Assembly (NCBI GenBank): GCA_036488725.1
Contig: DASXHD010000003.1
Location: forward strand, 62,001 to 126,000
Direction: 5' to 3'
DNA: 64,000 bases
Origin: DASXHD01 sp036488725
Lineage (GTDB): Bacteria > Myxococcota_A > Polyangia > Polyangiales > Polyangiaceae
Made by a program: the position numbers and the translations under genes. Below are positions 41,132 through 52,837 of the stretch, in pieces (position 1 is the stretch's first letter; every line of letters begins with the position of its first letter). The notes beneath the pieces are model-generated. The model was given only the letters and a program-made list of their open reading frames with translations. It did not search any database and had not been told where the DNA came from.

Positions 41132-42160
41132 CTACGGCGCCGTAACCCGCTCGATCGTCATCCCCTTCTTCTTCAACTGCGCGACCACCCCGTCGTCTCC
41201 CAGCAAGTGCGCCGCGCCCACCGCGAAAAAATACGCGCGCGTCGGGTGCGCCTTCACGAGCGCGGCGATTCGGTCGCTCATTCTCTTGTTTCGATCCGTG
41301 ATGAGCCGCTTGAGCAGTTTCTTGTCGAGCGGCCGCGTGAGATCGAAGCCGGCGTTGAGCTCGTCGAGCAGCGGCGTCTCGCTGCCGGCGATGTAGAGGT
41401 TCATCAAGCTGGCCACCGGATCTTTCCCGTCGTGCAAATCCTTGTCGCGTTGGTCGAGTGTCTGCTCGAGCATCCGCGCCTGCTCGTCTTTCGTGAGCCC
41501 GTCGAAGACCGCGAGCTGTTCGGCGGCGGTCTCGAGGCCGCTCGTCGTCTTGCCCGCGTCTTTCGCTTTGTCGTGGATGTGGATGTCGATCGGCTTGCCG
41601 CCGGCCATGTCCTTCAGGTGATCGAGCAGCGCGACTTGCGCCGCGACGGCCCACACCTTGAAGTGATCGAGCCTCGGGAGCGCCATCGCGAAGCCCTTCT
41701 GCGAAAACGCGTCTTTCAGCCGCGCGTAGAGCGCGGCCGGGAGCTCGGTCGTGAGCGACTTGCCCTGTGGCAGCTGAAGCGCGCCGATCATCGAGAGCTG
41801 GGTCCCGCTGTCGAGCGGCATCTCGTTGACGATTTCGTCCGACGCGTCGATCGCTTTGTCGAGGTCCGGCGGGAACGTCTCGATGCGCGGATCCGGCACG
41901 TGAATGGTGCCGAACAAGTATGACGGCTTCGCTCCGGCGACGCGATAGAGCAGCGGGTGCCACGCGGCGACCTGCGCGTCGGGATGCGTGTCGGTCGGTT
42001 GCGTCTGCGCGCTCGCGGTGGCGCTCGGCGCGGGCGGGGTCGCGGTCGTCGCGACGGTGACCGACGTCGCCGGATGCGCCGTCTCGACCTCGGTGCCCTT
42101 GGAGCCGCCGCAGCCGAGAAGCAAAACGACGAAGACGACGAAGCGAACGAAACCGTTCAT
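41132..42160 (-). CDS. TraB/GumN family lipoprotein
   Basis: Predicted lipoprotein of 342 residues (lipobox LLGC, Cys17). The TraB/GumN hallmark GxxH motifs are present twice: 'YLFGTIHVPD' near the N-terminus of the domain and 'FFAVGAAHLLGDDG' near the C-terminus, with 'NEMPLDSG' carrying the conserved Glu. These proteins are related to Tiki metallohydrolases; a peptidase-like role is inferred. The ATG overlaps the upstream outer-membrane-like gene by ATGA, making a kinase / barrel / TraB operon. Confidence 0.88.
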   Translation of the reverse strand: MNGFVRFVVFVVLLLGCGGSKGTEVETAHPATSVTVATTATPPAPSATASAQTQPTDTHPDAQVAAWHPLLYRVAGAKPSYLFGTIHVPDPRIETFPPDLDKAIDASDEIVNEMPLDSGTQLSMIGALQLPQGKSLTTELPAALYARLKDAFSQKGFAMALPRLDHFKVWAVAAQVALLDHLKDMAGGKPIDIHIHDKAKDAGKTTSGLETAAEQLAVFDGLTKDEQARMLEQTLDQRDKDLHDGKDPVASLMNLYIAGSETPLLDELNAGFDLTRPLDKKLLKRLITDRNKRMSDRIAALVKAHPTRAYFFAVGAAHLLGDDGVVAQLKKKGMTIERVTAP

Positions 42161-42888
42161 AGAGAGATCCTGTATCCGAGGGTGAAGCCGAAATCGATCG
42201 AGTCGACCCCGCCGGTGAGCGTCGTGCAGTCCAAAATCGGAGAGCACTTCGGTTCTTCCGGGAGGACCCAGTGGTTGTATCGGAAGACGAGCCCGACGAC
42301 GATGCGGTCGCTGATGTAGAAATCTCCGCCGAGCGCGCCGCCGAAGAAGAAGCCCTCCGTGCTGAGGCTCACTTCGCGGTCGCCGAAGATCGCCGGCTTG
42401 TCGGTGCCTGCGTTGGTCGTGAAGCGATCGGCGACGATGACGACGCCCGCTTGCGCGCCGACCCAACCTTCGAACGCGCGCGTGTGGAGCGGGATGTATC
42501 GCGCCTCGCCGCCGATGAAAAAATACGAGCGCGAGTGCGTGCGCGGCAGCCCGCTGAGACCGCCGTACTCGGTGTCGGCCGTCGGGCGCGGGTCGAAGAA
42601 AAAGTTCGCGCCGAACGCCCAGTCCTTCCACGGCCGATACAAAATGTGGAGGCCGAGCTGAATCGTCGCGTCACCTTGGCCGACGGGCGTGAACGGCACG
42701 TCACCGCCGTACGTGCTCTGCGAGACCGGCGCGTTCGGGAGCACGATGATGCCCGCTTCGAGGAGCGCGATCGTGTGGCTGCGCGCGATGTAGTCGAGCC
42801 ACGATTTGTCGTCGTCGCCGCAAAACGCCGGCGGCGCCGCGAACATGACGACCAGCCCGGCGGCGAGCGCGACGCGTTTCACAGCCAT
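42157..42888 (-). CDS. putative outer-membrane beta-barrel protein
   Basis: Exported protein of 243 residues with signal peptide MAVKRVALAAGLVVMF and cleavage near AFCG. The mature part alternates aromatic and polar residues in strand-like pieces ('IQLGLHILYRPWKDWAFGAN', 'SRSYFFIGGEARYIPL', 'VVGLVFRYNHW') and ends 'SIDFGFTLGYRISL', with a near-terminal aromatic as in barrel proteins. No named family recognised. Between a Ser/Thr kinase (10-base overlap) and the TraB lipoprotein (ATGA overlap). Confidence 0.78.
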   Translation of the reverse strand: MAVKRVALAAGLVVMFAAPPAFCGDDDKSWLDYIARSHTIALLEAGIIVLPNAPVSQSTYGGDVPFTPVGQGDATIQLGLHILYRPWKDWAFGANFFFDPRPTADTEYGGLSGLPRTHSRSYFFIGGEARYIPLHTRAFEGWVGAQAGVVIVADRFTTNAGTDKPAIFGDREVSLSTEGFFFGGALGGDFYISDRIVVGLVFRYNHWVLPEEPKCSPILDCTTLTGGVDSIDFGFTLGYRISL

Positions 42889-45152
42889 TTCCCGGCGTCG
42901 ATCGTTTGTCCGCCGCCGCCCACCGGAGGAATGACGACTGTGCGGACGATCTTGAGCGCGTAACCGTCGACCTTCGCCGTGAAGACGAGCTCGAACCTCC
43001 CCGGCTCGTTGAAGGTGAGCGCGCCGCGAACGATCGCCGGGCTCTCCGCGAGGATCGGAATGAGCGTTCCGGGCGCAACGTCGGGCCCGCTCACGGCGAG
43101 CGCGGCGGCATCCGGAAGCGCTTTCGGCGCGGCGCTCCCGACCTCCAGATGAATCGTGATCGCAACCGGCACGAGCACCGTCGGCCGTCCGGGCGCGAGA
43201 TCGATCGTGCCGTGCGCGCCGGCCACGGGCGGCGCGACGACCGAGCCGTGCGTCGTCGCCGCGGTCGGCACGTGCTTGGGCGAAGTCGACTGCGCGTCCT
43301 CGACGGCGCCCGCATCGACCACCACGTCGCCGAGCGCTTGCGTGTACTCGGTCGACAAACGATCCGCGGTCGTGTCGGTCGGGTCGAGCTCGTGCGCGAG
43401 CTTCGCGAGGTGCGCGGCCTTGTCCATGTGCCCGAGATATTTTTCGCCGATCGCGTCTTTGACGATTTCGTCGGTCGCCTCCGCGCGGATCTCGAGCAAG
43501 CGATCGTCGTGCGGATACTTCGCGAGGCCTTCGTTCGTGATGTCGCGCACGTTGTCGCCCGCCGGCGAGTCCCAATGGTTCGCGCGGAACGCGGCGCGCG
43601 CGCGATGACGATAACCATCGAGCGACTGCGGGCTCTGCGCCTTGGGCCCGACGTAACCGAGCTTGTACGCGAGCGTCGCGGCGCCGATCACGCCGACGAG
43701 AAAGCACGCGATGAAGAGGAAGATCGTGCGCGATCGGCTGCGACGCCGCGCGATCTCCGGCGTCTCGACGATCGGCTCCGGCGGCTCGTCGAAGATCGCG
43801 GGATCGTCCATCGACGGCATCGAGCCGCGAACCGGCGGCGTCGGCGTCGGCGCGGTCGGCGGCGGCAAGGAGAGCTCGGGCAGCGGCCGGATCGGTTGCG
43901 TGCGATCGTGCGGATGCTTTTGCTGCGGCGGCTCGATTGCGGCGACGTCGTCGAGCGTCGTCTCGAGCGGGTTCGGCTGATCGACCGCCGGCGCAGGGTC
44001 GGGCGGCGGCGCGGGCTGCACCGGCGACGCATCGGCGACGAGCTGGAGCTTTTCTTTCGGCATCGGCGGCGAAAACGACGGACGCCCCGAGTGCATCAGC
44101 GGACGCGAGACGAAATCTTCGACCGAGAGGCCCGACGCCTTCGCAGCCTCGAGGAGCGCGCGGCCGAGCGCGCGGCCGTCCGGCTCGCGCTGCAGCGGAT
44201 CTTTCGCGAGGTTGCGCATCACGACCTGCGCGATGGGCTCGGGCACGTACGCGGCGCGCGCGAGCGAACGAAGCGGCGGCGGTGGATCGTGGATCTGCTG
44301 CACGAGGAGCGCGACGGCCTGCTCGCCTTCGAACGGCGTGCGCCCCGCGAGCATTTGATAAACGAGCGTCGCGGTCGCGTAGACGTCGCCCGTCGGGCCC
44401 ACCGCCTCGCCTTGCGCGCCCTCGGGCGAAATGTAGCGCGCGGTTCCGAAGATGAGCCCCGCCGCGGTCGCCATCGACTGCTCGCCCCAATTGAGCCGCG
44501 CGATTCCGAAGTCGAGCACTTTGACGAAGTCGTTGTCGGCGCCGCGGCGCACGAGCATGACGTTCTCCGGCTTGAGATCGCGGTGCACGACGCCGGTCGC
44601 GTGCGCCTCGCCGGTCGCGTCGCACAGCTGCAGCGCGACGTGGAGCGCGCGCGGCAAATCGAACGCGCCCCCGGCGGCGGCGAGCGCGCTCTGAAGCGAC
44701 AAGCCGTCGAGATACTCCATGACGATGTACATCGCGCCGTCGGGCAGCTGCCCCGCGAGGTGCACGCCGACGACGTTGGGATGCACGAGACGCGACGCGA
44801 CCTTCGCCTCGCGGTGAAAGCGCGCGACGAGCTGCTGATTCGCCGAGAGCTCGCGATGCAAGATCTTGACCGCGACGTCACGGTCGATGCCCTCCTGAAA
44901 CGCGCGATACACGCGACCCATCGCCCCGACGCCGACGAGCTGGCGAATCTCGATGTGACCCAACAGCTCCCGCCCGTGATACGGGTCGGGCGCGCCCACC
45001 TGCGGCGGCGCATCGCCCGGCTGCGCGATCGAAAGCGGCGAGCCGTCGTTCGGGCAGAAAAGCGCATCCATGCCGAAGCGCGAGCCGCACGTCGGGCAAA
45101 TCTTCACCGAAGTCTTTTCGGCGGATCCGGACGCGCCTTTCACGCCTGGCAT
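42879..45152 (-). CDS. Ser/Thr protein kinase with zinc-ribbon N-terminus and periplasmic domain
   Basis: Kinase of 757 residues. N-terminal ribbon with Cys19, Cys22, Cys33 and 'CPNDG', in which the fourth Cys is replaced by Asp. Hanks domain ~65-335: 'GVGAMGRVYRA', Lys96 in VAVKIL, 'HRDLKPENVML', 'DFGIARLNWG' and 'GTARYISPEGAQGE'. Pro-rich linker, then a membrane helix (about 488-510) and a ~245-residue exported part. That part has a helical, TPR-like stretch ('YLGHMDKAAHLAKLAHELDP') and a beta-sandwich end ('RFELVFTAKVDGYALKIV'). The overlapped downstream genes encode envelope proteins, suggesting envelope sensing. Confidence 0.93.
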   Translation of the reverse strand: MPGVKGASGSAEKTSVKICPTCGSRFGMDALFCPNDGSPLSIAQPGDAPPQVGAPDPYHGRELLGHIEIRQLVGVGAMGRVYRAFQEGIDRDVAVKILHRELSANQQLVARFHREAKVASRLVHPNVVGVHLAGQLPDGAMYIVMEYLDGLSLQSALAAAGGAFDLPRALHVALQLCDATGEAHATGVVHRDLKPENVMLVRRGADNDFVKVLDFGIARLNWGEQSMATAAGLIFGTARYISPEGAQGEAVGPTGDVYATATLVYQMLAGRTPFEGEQAVALLVQQIHDPPPPLRSLARAAYVPEPIAQVVMRNLAKDPLQREPDGRALGRALLEAAKASGLSVEDFVSRPLMHSGRPSFSPPMPKEKLQLVADASPVQPAPPPDPAPAVDQPNPLETTLDDVAAIEPPQQKHPHDRTQPIRPLPELSLPPPTAPTPTPPVRGSMPSMDDPAIFDEPPEPIVETPEIARRRSRSRTIFLFIACFLVGVIGAATLAYKLGYVGPKAQSPQSLDGYRHRARAAFRANHWDSPAGDNVRDITNEGLAKYPHDDRLLEIRAEATDEIVKDAIGEKYLGHMDKAAHLAKLAHELDPTDTTADRLSTEYTQALGDVVVDAGAVEDAQSTSPKHVPTAATTHGSVVAPPVAGAHGTIDLAPGRPTVLVPVAITIHLEVGSAAPKALPDAAALAVSGPDVAPGTLIPILAESPAIVRGALTFNEPGRFELVFTAKVDGYALKIVRTVVIPPVGGGGQTIDAGKWL

Positions 45153-45284
45153 GGTAGCAGAGCGCGCGCAGGCGATGAGTTACGCGAATGCCACGGTTGG
45201 GCCCGGCTGAAAAAAGACTCGACGAATGCGCTGCGGTCGCCTTGCGCTGCTCGCAATCACAGTTTTGAATCCATTCGACTGCTC

Positions 45285-47093
45285 ATGTCGACCCCCGGTC
45301 CCAATCTCACCCTCGACCACGGAGCGATTGGAAACGGCCGCGTCATCGCCCTCGTCTCCCCGACGAGCGCGATCGAATGGCTGTGTCTTCCACGCTTCGA
45401 TTCGCCTTCCATCTTCGCGCGTCTCCTCGACGGCGATCGAGGAGGCACGTTCCGCGTGCTCCATGAAGGAGGCAACGAATTACGCGGGGACCTGCAGTAC
45501 ATCCCGAACACCAACGTGCTGCGCTCGCGCTTCGACGCCGGCTCGAGCGCGTGGGAGGTCATCGATTTCGCGCCGCGCATTCCGGACGGGCTCACGGTCG
45601 ACGTGCCGATCGAAATCGTGCGCGTGATTCGTCCCATCCGCGGCACGCCGCGCATCTCGATCGATTTCGATCCGCGCCCGGATTACGGCCGCGTCGAGCC
45701 GCAGATTCGCGAGACGACGCACGGGCTGGAGATCACCGGCCACCGCGCGCCGATTCATCTCTTCACGAACGTGCCGGTGCCGTACGTGCTCGGCCGTCGC
45801 GAGTTCGTGCTCACGCAGCCGATTTTTTTCGTGATGACCTACGGCAGCCGCTCGACCGTGCCGACGATGGCGAGCGTCGAGCACGAGCTCGACTCGACCG
45901 TCGCCGGCTGGCGCGCTTGGTCGAAGACCTGCAACGTGCGCGACTTCGCGTGCAACCACGTGCTCCGCTCGGCGCTCTGCCTCAAGCTCCACGCCGACCA
46001 CGACACCGGCGCGATCATCGCCGCGACGACCACGAGCATTCCCGAAGCGATCGGCACCGAGCGCGGCTGGGACTACCGTTACTGCTGGCTTCGCGACGCG
46101 GCGTTCGTCGTCGAGGCGCTGCGCAGGCTCAGTCACCTGACCGAAGGCGAGCAGTTCCTCAACTTTCTGCGCGACGTCGCCGAAGCCGGCCCGCTCCAGC
46201 CGCTCTACGGCATCGACGGCCGCAGAAACCTCGAAGAAGAAATCCTCACCAACCTGCGAGGCTTTCGCAACGGGCACGTTGTCCGCATCGGGAACGCCGC
46301 GTCGGATCAAAGACAAAACGATCTGATGGGCGAGCTCGTGCTCTGCCTCGAAACGCTGCTCACCGATCCGCGCATCATCGACGACGGCTCGCACCGCTTC
46401 ACGCCGCTGCTCGAACGTCTCGTCGAAGAGGCCATCACCGCCGCGCCGACGCTCGACACGAGCATTTGGGAATTTCGCACGTCGCTCAAGCAGCACACTT
46501 TTTCGCGCGCGATGTGCTGGGTCGCGATTCACCGCGGCGCGGTGCTCGCGCGAAGGCTCGGCCGGCCGGACCTCGCCGATCGCTGGGAGCCGATCGCCGC
46601 GCGCGAGCGAGAAATCATCCTGACGCGCGGCTACAGCCAACAGCGCGGCTTCTTCACGCAGTCGCTCGACGGCGAATGGGCCGACGCGTCGCTCCTCCTC
46701 TTGCCGACGCTCGGCATCATCGACGCGCAGGACCCGCGGTTCGTCTCGACCGTCACCGAGTACGAAAAAATTCTCGTCGAAGACGGCCTCATGCTGCGCT
46801 ATCGCGCCCTCGACGACTTCGGCGAGACGACGAGCGCGTTCACGATTTGCTCATTTTGGTGGGCCGAAGCGCTCGCCCTCGTCGGCCGGCTCGATCAAGC
46901 GATCGAAGTCTTCGAGCGCATTTGCAAACACGCGAACCCGGTCGGCCTCTTCTCGGAGGACATCGACCCGAAGACGGGCGCGCTCCTCGGGAACTTCCCG
47001 CAGGCGTACACGCACGTCGGACTGATTCACGCCGCGACGACGATCAGCGAGCTCCTCGAAGCCCGGGACGGCCGCGTGCGCGCGTGGGTGTGA
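45285..47093 (+). CDS. glycoside hydrolase family 15 protein (glucoamylase/trehalase-like)
   Basis: Enzyme of 602 residues. N-terminal beta-sandwich (about 1-230; 'HGAIGNGRVIALVSPTSAIE') followed by an (alpha/alpha)6 barrel with 'GTERGWDYRYCWLRDAAFVV', 'GIDGRRNLEEEILTNLRGFR' and 'GLFSEDIDPKTGALLGNFPQ' then AYTHVGLIHAA. These are the usual blocks of bacterial GH15 proteins, some of which are trehalases; the two catalytic acids are likely in the EEE block and the FSEDID block. The position next to otsA/otsB suits trehalose turnover. Start at MSTPGPNL. Cytosolic, no signal. Confidence 0.9.
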   Translation: MSTPGPNLTLDHGAIGNGRVIALVSPTSAIEWLCLPRFDSPSIFARLLDGDRGGTFRVLHEGGNELRGDLQYIPNTNVLRSRFDAGSSAWEVIDFAPRIPDGLTVDVPIEIVRVIRPIRGTPRISIDFDPRPDYGRVEPQIRETTHGLEITGHRAPIHLFTNVPVPYVLGRREFVLTQPIFFVMTYGSRSTVPTMASVEHELDSTVAGWRAWSKTCNVRDFACNHVLRSALCLKLHADHDTGAIIAATTTSIPEAIGTERGWDYRYCWLRDAAFVVEALRRLSHLTEGEQFLNFLRDVAEAGPLQPLYGIDGRRNLEEEILTNLRGFRNGHVVRIGNAASDQRQNDLMGELVLCLETLLTDPRIIDDGSHRFTPLLERLVEEAITAAPTLDTSIWEFRTSLKQHTFSRAMCWVAIHRGAVLARRLGRPDLADRWEPIAAREREIILTRGYSQQRGFFTQSLDGEWADASLLLLPTLGIIDAQDPRFVSTVTEYEKILVEDGLMLRYRALDDFGETTSAFTICSFWWAEALALVGRLDQAIEVFERICKHANPVGLFSEDIDPKTGALLGNFPQAYTHVGLIHAATTISELLEARDGRVRAWV

Positions 47094-47097
47094 CGGC

Positions 47098-48180
47098 TCA
47101 GGGCTCTTCGAGGAACTGCCGAAATTCGGGGGCGTCGCGGACCGCAGCGAAGTCGGCGTCCGTGCGGAAGTAGCTCTTGCCGAATTGCGGATCGCCGCGT
47201 GACACCGTGTGGCGCGCGTACTCCGCGGCGCGCGCCGCGTCGCCGGCGAGAGCGAACAGACACGCGAAGTTCGCCACGAGGATGGTGTTCGGCTCGCGCT
47301 GCCAATCGAGCGAGCCGACGAGCGACGCGAAGCGCTCGACGCCCTCGCGTGGCCGCCGCATCGCGTAAACGGCGATCGCGTTCCCGGCGGCCTCCGCGTC
47401 GATCAGCGTCTTGTCGTCGGCGACGCGGAAGATGCCCGTCCCCAATCGCTCGAGCCACGCGATGACTTCATCGTGGCGTCCGAGCAGCGCCGCCGCGTGC
47501 ACGAACGTCCGCGCCAGCTCGTCTTCGAACGGGAACGACTCGAACCCGGTCGCCGCGAGCTCGGCGGCCTCCTTGAAACGCTTCGCGCGAAGGGCTTGGG
47601 TCGAGCGCGTGAGAGCCAGAAACGGACAGCCCGGCGAGTCGGCGATGCGCTGCGCCTCGTCGCGAAACGCCTCCGCGTTGGCCTTGAAACGGGCGTGCAC
47701 GTCTTCCGCGTCGTCGGTCGTGTACCGAGCCAGCTCCTCGGGGTGGTCGCCGAGGAGGAGCCGCACGATCGCTTCGGAGCAGCGGGTAAAATGCGGCAAC
47801 GTCGTGGTGGCGAGCTCCGCGTGGAGCTTGCGCAGAAACGAAATGCCGTACGCCGCGTCGGGCACGTCGAGAAGCGCGTAAAGAATGTCGGTGCGGAAGA
47901 GGCCGGAGCGCGGATCCTCGGTTTCAGCCAGACGCCGCAAGACCGCAAGGTGCTCGTCGACGTGGCCCGTCGCGAGGAGCGCCATCGTCTCGGCACGCAA
48001 CGCGCTCGACACCTTGCCGTCGGTCGTCGACGCGAGCTCGCGCGCGAGCGCATCGACGCGTTCCGACGGCGGCAGCGCGGCGATTCGAGAACGCGCCTTC
48101 GTCGCTTCGTCGTCGCTCCACCGGTCGTAGCTCCGTTTTGGCGGCAGCGGCTGCCAGTCTCGATGGCCCGGACTCTTCAT
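47098..48180 (-). CDS. hypothetical helical-repeat (TPR-like) protein
   Basis: Cytosolic protein of 360 residues made almost entirely of helices with repeat-like pairs ('RTFVHAAALLGRHDEVIAWL', 'ILVANFACLFALAGDAARAA') and a C-terminal cap 'RTDADFAAVRDAPEFRQFLE' commonly seen at the end of TPR-type proteins. Function unknown. Same strand as otsA, 17 bases downstream of it, so probably co-transcribed with the trehalose genes; convergent with the GH15 gene. Confidence 0.75.
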   Translation of the reverse strand: MKSPGHRDWQPLPPKRSYDRWSDDEATKARSRIAALPPSERVDALARELASTTDGKVSSALRAETMALLATGHVDEHLAVLRRLAETEDPRSGLFRTDILYALLDVPDAAYGISFLRKLHAELATTTLPHFTRCSEAIVRLLLGDHPEELARYTTDDAEDVHARFKANAEAFRDEAQRIADSPGCPFLALTRSTQALRAKRFKEAAELAATGFESFPFEDELARTFVHAAALLGRHDEVIAWLERLGTGIFRVADDKTLIDAEAAGNAIAVYAMRRPREGVERFASLVGSLDWQREPNTILVANFACLFALAGDAARAAEYARHTVSRGDPQFGKSYFRTDADFAAVRDAPEFRQFLEEP

Positions 48181-48197
48181 GACGCCGGCAAGCGTAT

Positions 48198-49700
48198 CTA
48201 ATTGCCCGGGAAAAAACTCGCTTCGTGTCTCCGCGCGATGTCGTCGAGGGCGCGCATCACGTGGAACGCCCAGTCGTAGACGTCGTTCGCGAGGACGCGC
48301 TGGTAGAGACGCGACATCGCTTCGGCGCGGAGCGGCGCGTCGAGGTCGAGGCTCTCGGCGAGCATCTCGGCGCTCGTCTCGACGTCGTACGGGTTGACGA
48401 GACACGCCTCGAGGAGCTCGCGCGCCGCGCCGGTGAACTTCGAAAGCATGAGCGTGCCCGGCTCGCCCGCGTGCGCGGCGACGTACTCTTTCGCGACGAG
48501 GTTCATCCCGTCGTGGAGCGGCGTCACGAGGCACGCGTCGGCGCGTCGATACAAGCACGCGAGCCGATCGCGATCGGTGTGCTCGGGGATGTAACGAATC
48601 GGCAGCCAACCGTCTTTGCCGTACTTGCGGTTCACCTCGTCGACGAGCGCTTGGACCTCGCGCGCGAGCGCGGCGTAGCGCCCGATCGCGGTGCGCGTCG
48701 GCGCGCCGATTTGGACGAACACCGCGCGGCCCCGTAAATCAGGGCGTTTTTGCAGCAGCGACTCGAAGATGCGGACCCGGTGTGGAATGCCTTTCGTGTA
48801 ATCGAGACGGTCGACGCCGAGCAGGAGGAGCTTGTCTTTCGTCTCGGCGGCGAGCTCGGGATGCGTCTCTTCGAACGACGTGGTCCGCGCGATCTCCGCG
48901 TAGTCCTCGACGTCGATGCTGATCGGAAACGCGCGCACGAACGTCGGGTGACCTTCGCGCGTCGCCGAGCGCGTCTCGGGATCGACGAGCGCCTCGATGC
49001 CGCGATCGATCGTGTCGAGGAAGTTGTTGCAATGGTGCGGCACGTGGAAGCCGACGAGATCGCTGCCGAGCATGCCGGCGAGAAACGAATCGCTCCACGG
49101 AAAGACTCGGAAGACTTCGCGGTTGGGCCACGGGATGTGCCAGAAGTGGGCGATCAGAATGTCGGGCCGCTCCTTGCGAAGGAGCCGCGGCAAGAGCCCG
49201 AGGTGATAGTCCTGAATGAAGACGACGGCCGGCTCGGCGCCGATCTCGTCGAGCACCGCGTCGGCGAACGCGCGATTCGCGGCGACGTATTTTTCCCAGT
49301 GCGCGCGTCGAAAGAGCGGCGCGGTGTACGCGATGTGACAGAGCGGCCAGAGGCCTTCGTTCGAGAGGCCGTAGTAGTAACCGGCCTCGACCTCCGACGA
49401 GAGACGCACGCGGCGGAGGCGACCGCTCGACGCGGGCTCGGGCCAGGGCAGACCGTTTTTTTCGTCGACGACGTCGAAGTCGGCCGAACCGCTTCCGTGC
49501 GCGACCCAGACGCCGCGGCACGCGTCGACGATCGGCGCGAGCGCGGTCGACATGCCGCTCGCCGGGTGGAGCTCGCGGATTTTTCCCGACGCGTCGCGCT
49601 CGTGCACGAGCGGCTCGCGGTTCGCGACGACGACGAACTTGCGATCGGCGAAGCGCTCGCTCACGAGCGCGACGAGCCGATCTCGGGACTTGACGCTCAC
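48198..49700 (-). CDS. otsA: trehalose-6-phosphate synthase
   Basis: GT20 glycosyltransferase of 500 residues that joins UDP-glucose and glucose-6-phosphate to trehalose-6-phosphate. Family blocks: 'VVVANREP', 'VFIQDYHLGLLPRLLR', 'FHVPHHCNNFL', 'LLLGVDRLDYTKGIPHRVRI' and 'TPLHDGMNLVAKEYVA', with the sugar- and nucleotide-binding residues in place. ATG overlaps otsB by four bases; otsB-otsA order. Confidence 0.96.
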   Translation of the reverse strand: MSVKSRDRLVALVSERFADRKFVVVANREPLVHERDASGKIRELHPASGMSTALAPIVDACRGVWVAHGSGSADFDVVDEKNGLPWPEPASSGRLRRVRLSSEVEAGYYYGLSNEGLWPLCHIAYTAPLFRRAHWEKYVAANRAFADAVLDEIGAEPAVVFIQDYHLGLLPRLLRKERPDILIAHFWHIPWPNREVFRVFPWSDSFLAGMLGSDLVGFHVPHHCNNFLDTIDRGIEALVDPETRSATREGHPTFVRAFPISIDVEDYAEIARTTSFEETHPELAAETKDKLLLLGVDRLDYTKGIPHRVRIFESLLQKRPDLRGRAVFVQIGAPTRTAIGRYAALAREVQALVDEVNRKYGKDGWLPIRYIPEHTDRDRLACLYRRADACLVTPLHDGMNLVAKEYVAAHAGEPGTLMLSKFTGAARELLEACLVNPYDVETSAEMLAESLDLDAPLRAEAMSRLYQRVLANDVYDWAFHVMRALDDIARRHEASFFPGN

Positions 49701-50400
49701 CTTCGTTGTTTAAGATGTCGCGCGAGCTCGCTCAACCGCAATCGCACGTCGTACGAATTTGCCACGCGTTCGCGCGCGACGGTCGGTCCGTCACCCACTT
49801 TGATGGTGAGCGCGTTCGGCAGCGCCGCGAACATGTCTTCGTCGGTCGTGTCGTCGCCAAATGCCACGATGGATGCCCCCGCCGGCGCGGATGCGGCGAT
49901 CGCGCGCGCGACGTCGCCTTTGTTCGCGCGCGAATCCCGGAGCTCGAGGACACACGCGCCGTCGAGGAGGTTCAAGCGATGCGCGGCGGCGAGCGGCGCG
50001 AGCTCGGCGCGGAGCTCGGCGAGCGCGACCTGCGCGGCTTTCGGATCGGCGTTTCGGTAGTGCCACGCGATCGAGGTCGTCTTTTGCTCGATGCTCGCGC
50101 CGGTGAGCGCGCGCGATTTCATCGCGCGGCCGGCTTCGCCGAGCCAGCTCGCGTCGATCGAAAATCGCGGCTGCCACGCCGCGCCCTTCGCGCGTGAAAA
50201 CGCGCCGTGCTCCGCATGAAGCGAAATCGGCAGCGCGCCGAGCCACGCGTCGAGCACGTCGCGCGTGCGCCCGCTGACGACGTGCACGTCCGCGCCCGCC
50301 GCGAGCTCGCGGAGCAAATCGAGAAGCTCCTCGTCCGGCGCCGCATCCTCCGGCCGCGACACGATCGGAACGAGCGTGCCGTCGTAATCGAGCAGAAGCG

Positions 50401-50413
<13 letters not shown>
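49697..50413 (-). CDS. otsB: trehalose-6-phosphate phosphatase
   Basis: HAD-superfamily phosphatase of 238 residues. Motif I 'LLDYDGTLVPI' gives Asp9 (nucleophile) and Asp11; motif II 'VVSGRTRDVLD'; motif III/IV 'NKGDVARAI' and 'AFGDDTTDEDMF'. Completes the two-step OtsAB route. Its start overlaps the uvrB 3' end by 13 bases and its stop overlaps otsA, so uvrB, otsB and otsA probably share a transcript. Confidence 0.95.
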
Positions 50414-52509
<2,096 letters not shown>

Positions 52510-52606
52510 CTGGATTGCGCAATGCGCGTCCGTTTAACTTCCGCTTTTGGCGCTGGCAAGGCAAGGACGGAGTGACGGTTCGGCGCGGGCTCGGCCATTC
52601 ATTCGT

Positions 52607-52837
52607 ATGCGACGGCGGACGATGCTCTTGACGGTGACTGCGCTGACCGGCCTCTCGTACTGCTCGGATCAAAGCTCGCCTTGTCAGGGATTCTGCACGA
52701 GCGACGCGACCAACGGCTCGCCCGACGTGGTCGAGGAGCGATACTATGGTTTCGTGGATGCGCTCGGGTTCGTGGCGCCGGACGCCGGCGCGAGCGACGC
52801 GCCCGCGGACGTAGCCGAGGACGCCGCGGACGAATGA
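52607..52837 (+). CDS. small hypothetical lipoprotein
   Basis: Predicted 76-residue protein with signal MRRRTMLLTVTALTGLSYC and lipobox-like Cys19 (LSYC), a few more Cys (SSPCQGFC) and an acidic Asp/Ala-rich tail. The stop overlaps the next gene start (ATGA). An in-frame start at 52547 adds twenty residues of poor character. Unknown role; probably made with the ferritin-like protein. Confidence 0.6.
   Translation: MRRRTMLLTVTALTGLSYCSDQSSPCQGFCTSDATNGSPDVVEERYYGFVDALGFVAPDAGASDAPADVAEDAADE

Noticed and set aside
42906..45284. Plus-strand frame continuing upstream of the GH15 start
   Set aside because: It runs antisense through the Ser/Thr kinase and is Arg-rich; the GH15 family begins at the MSTPGPNL start.
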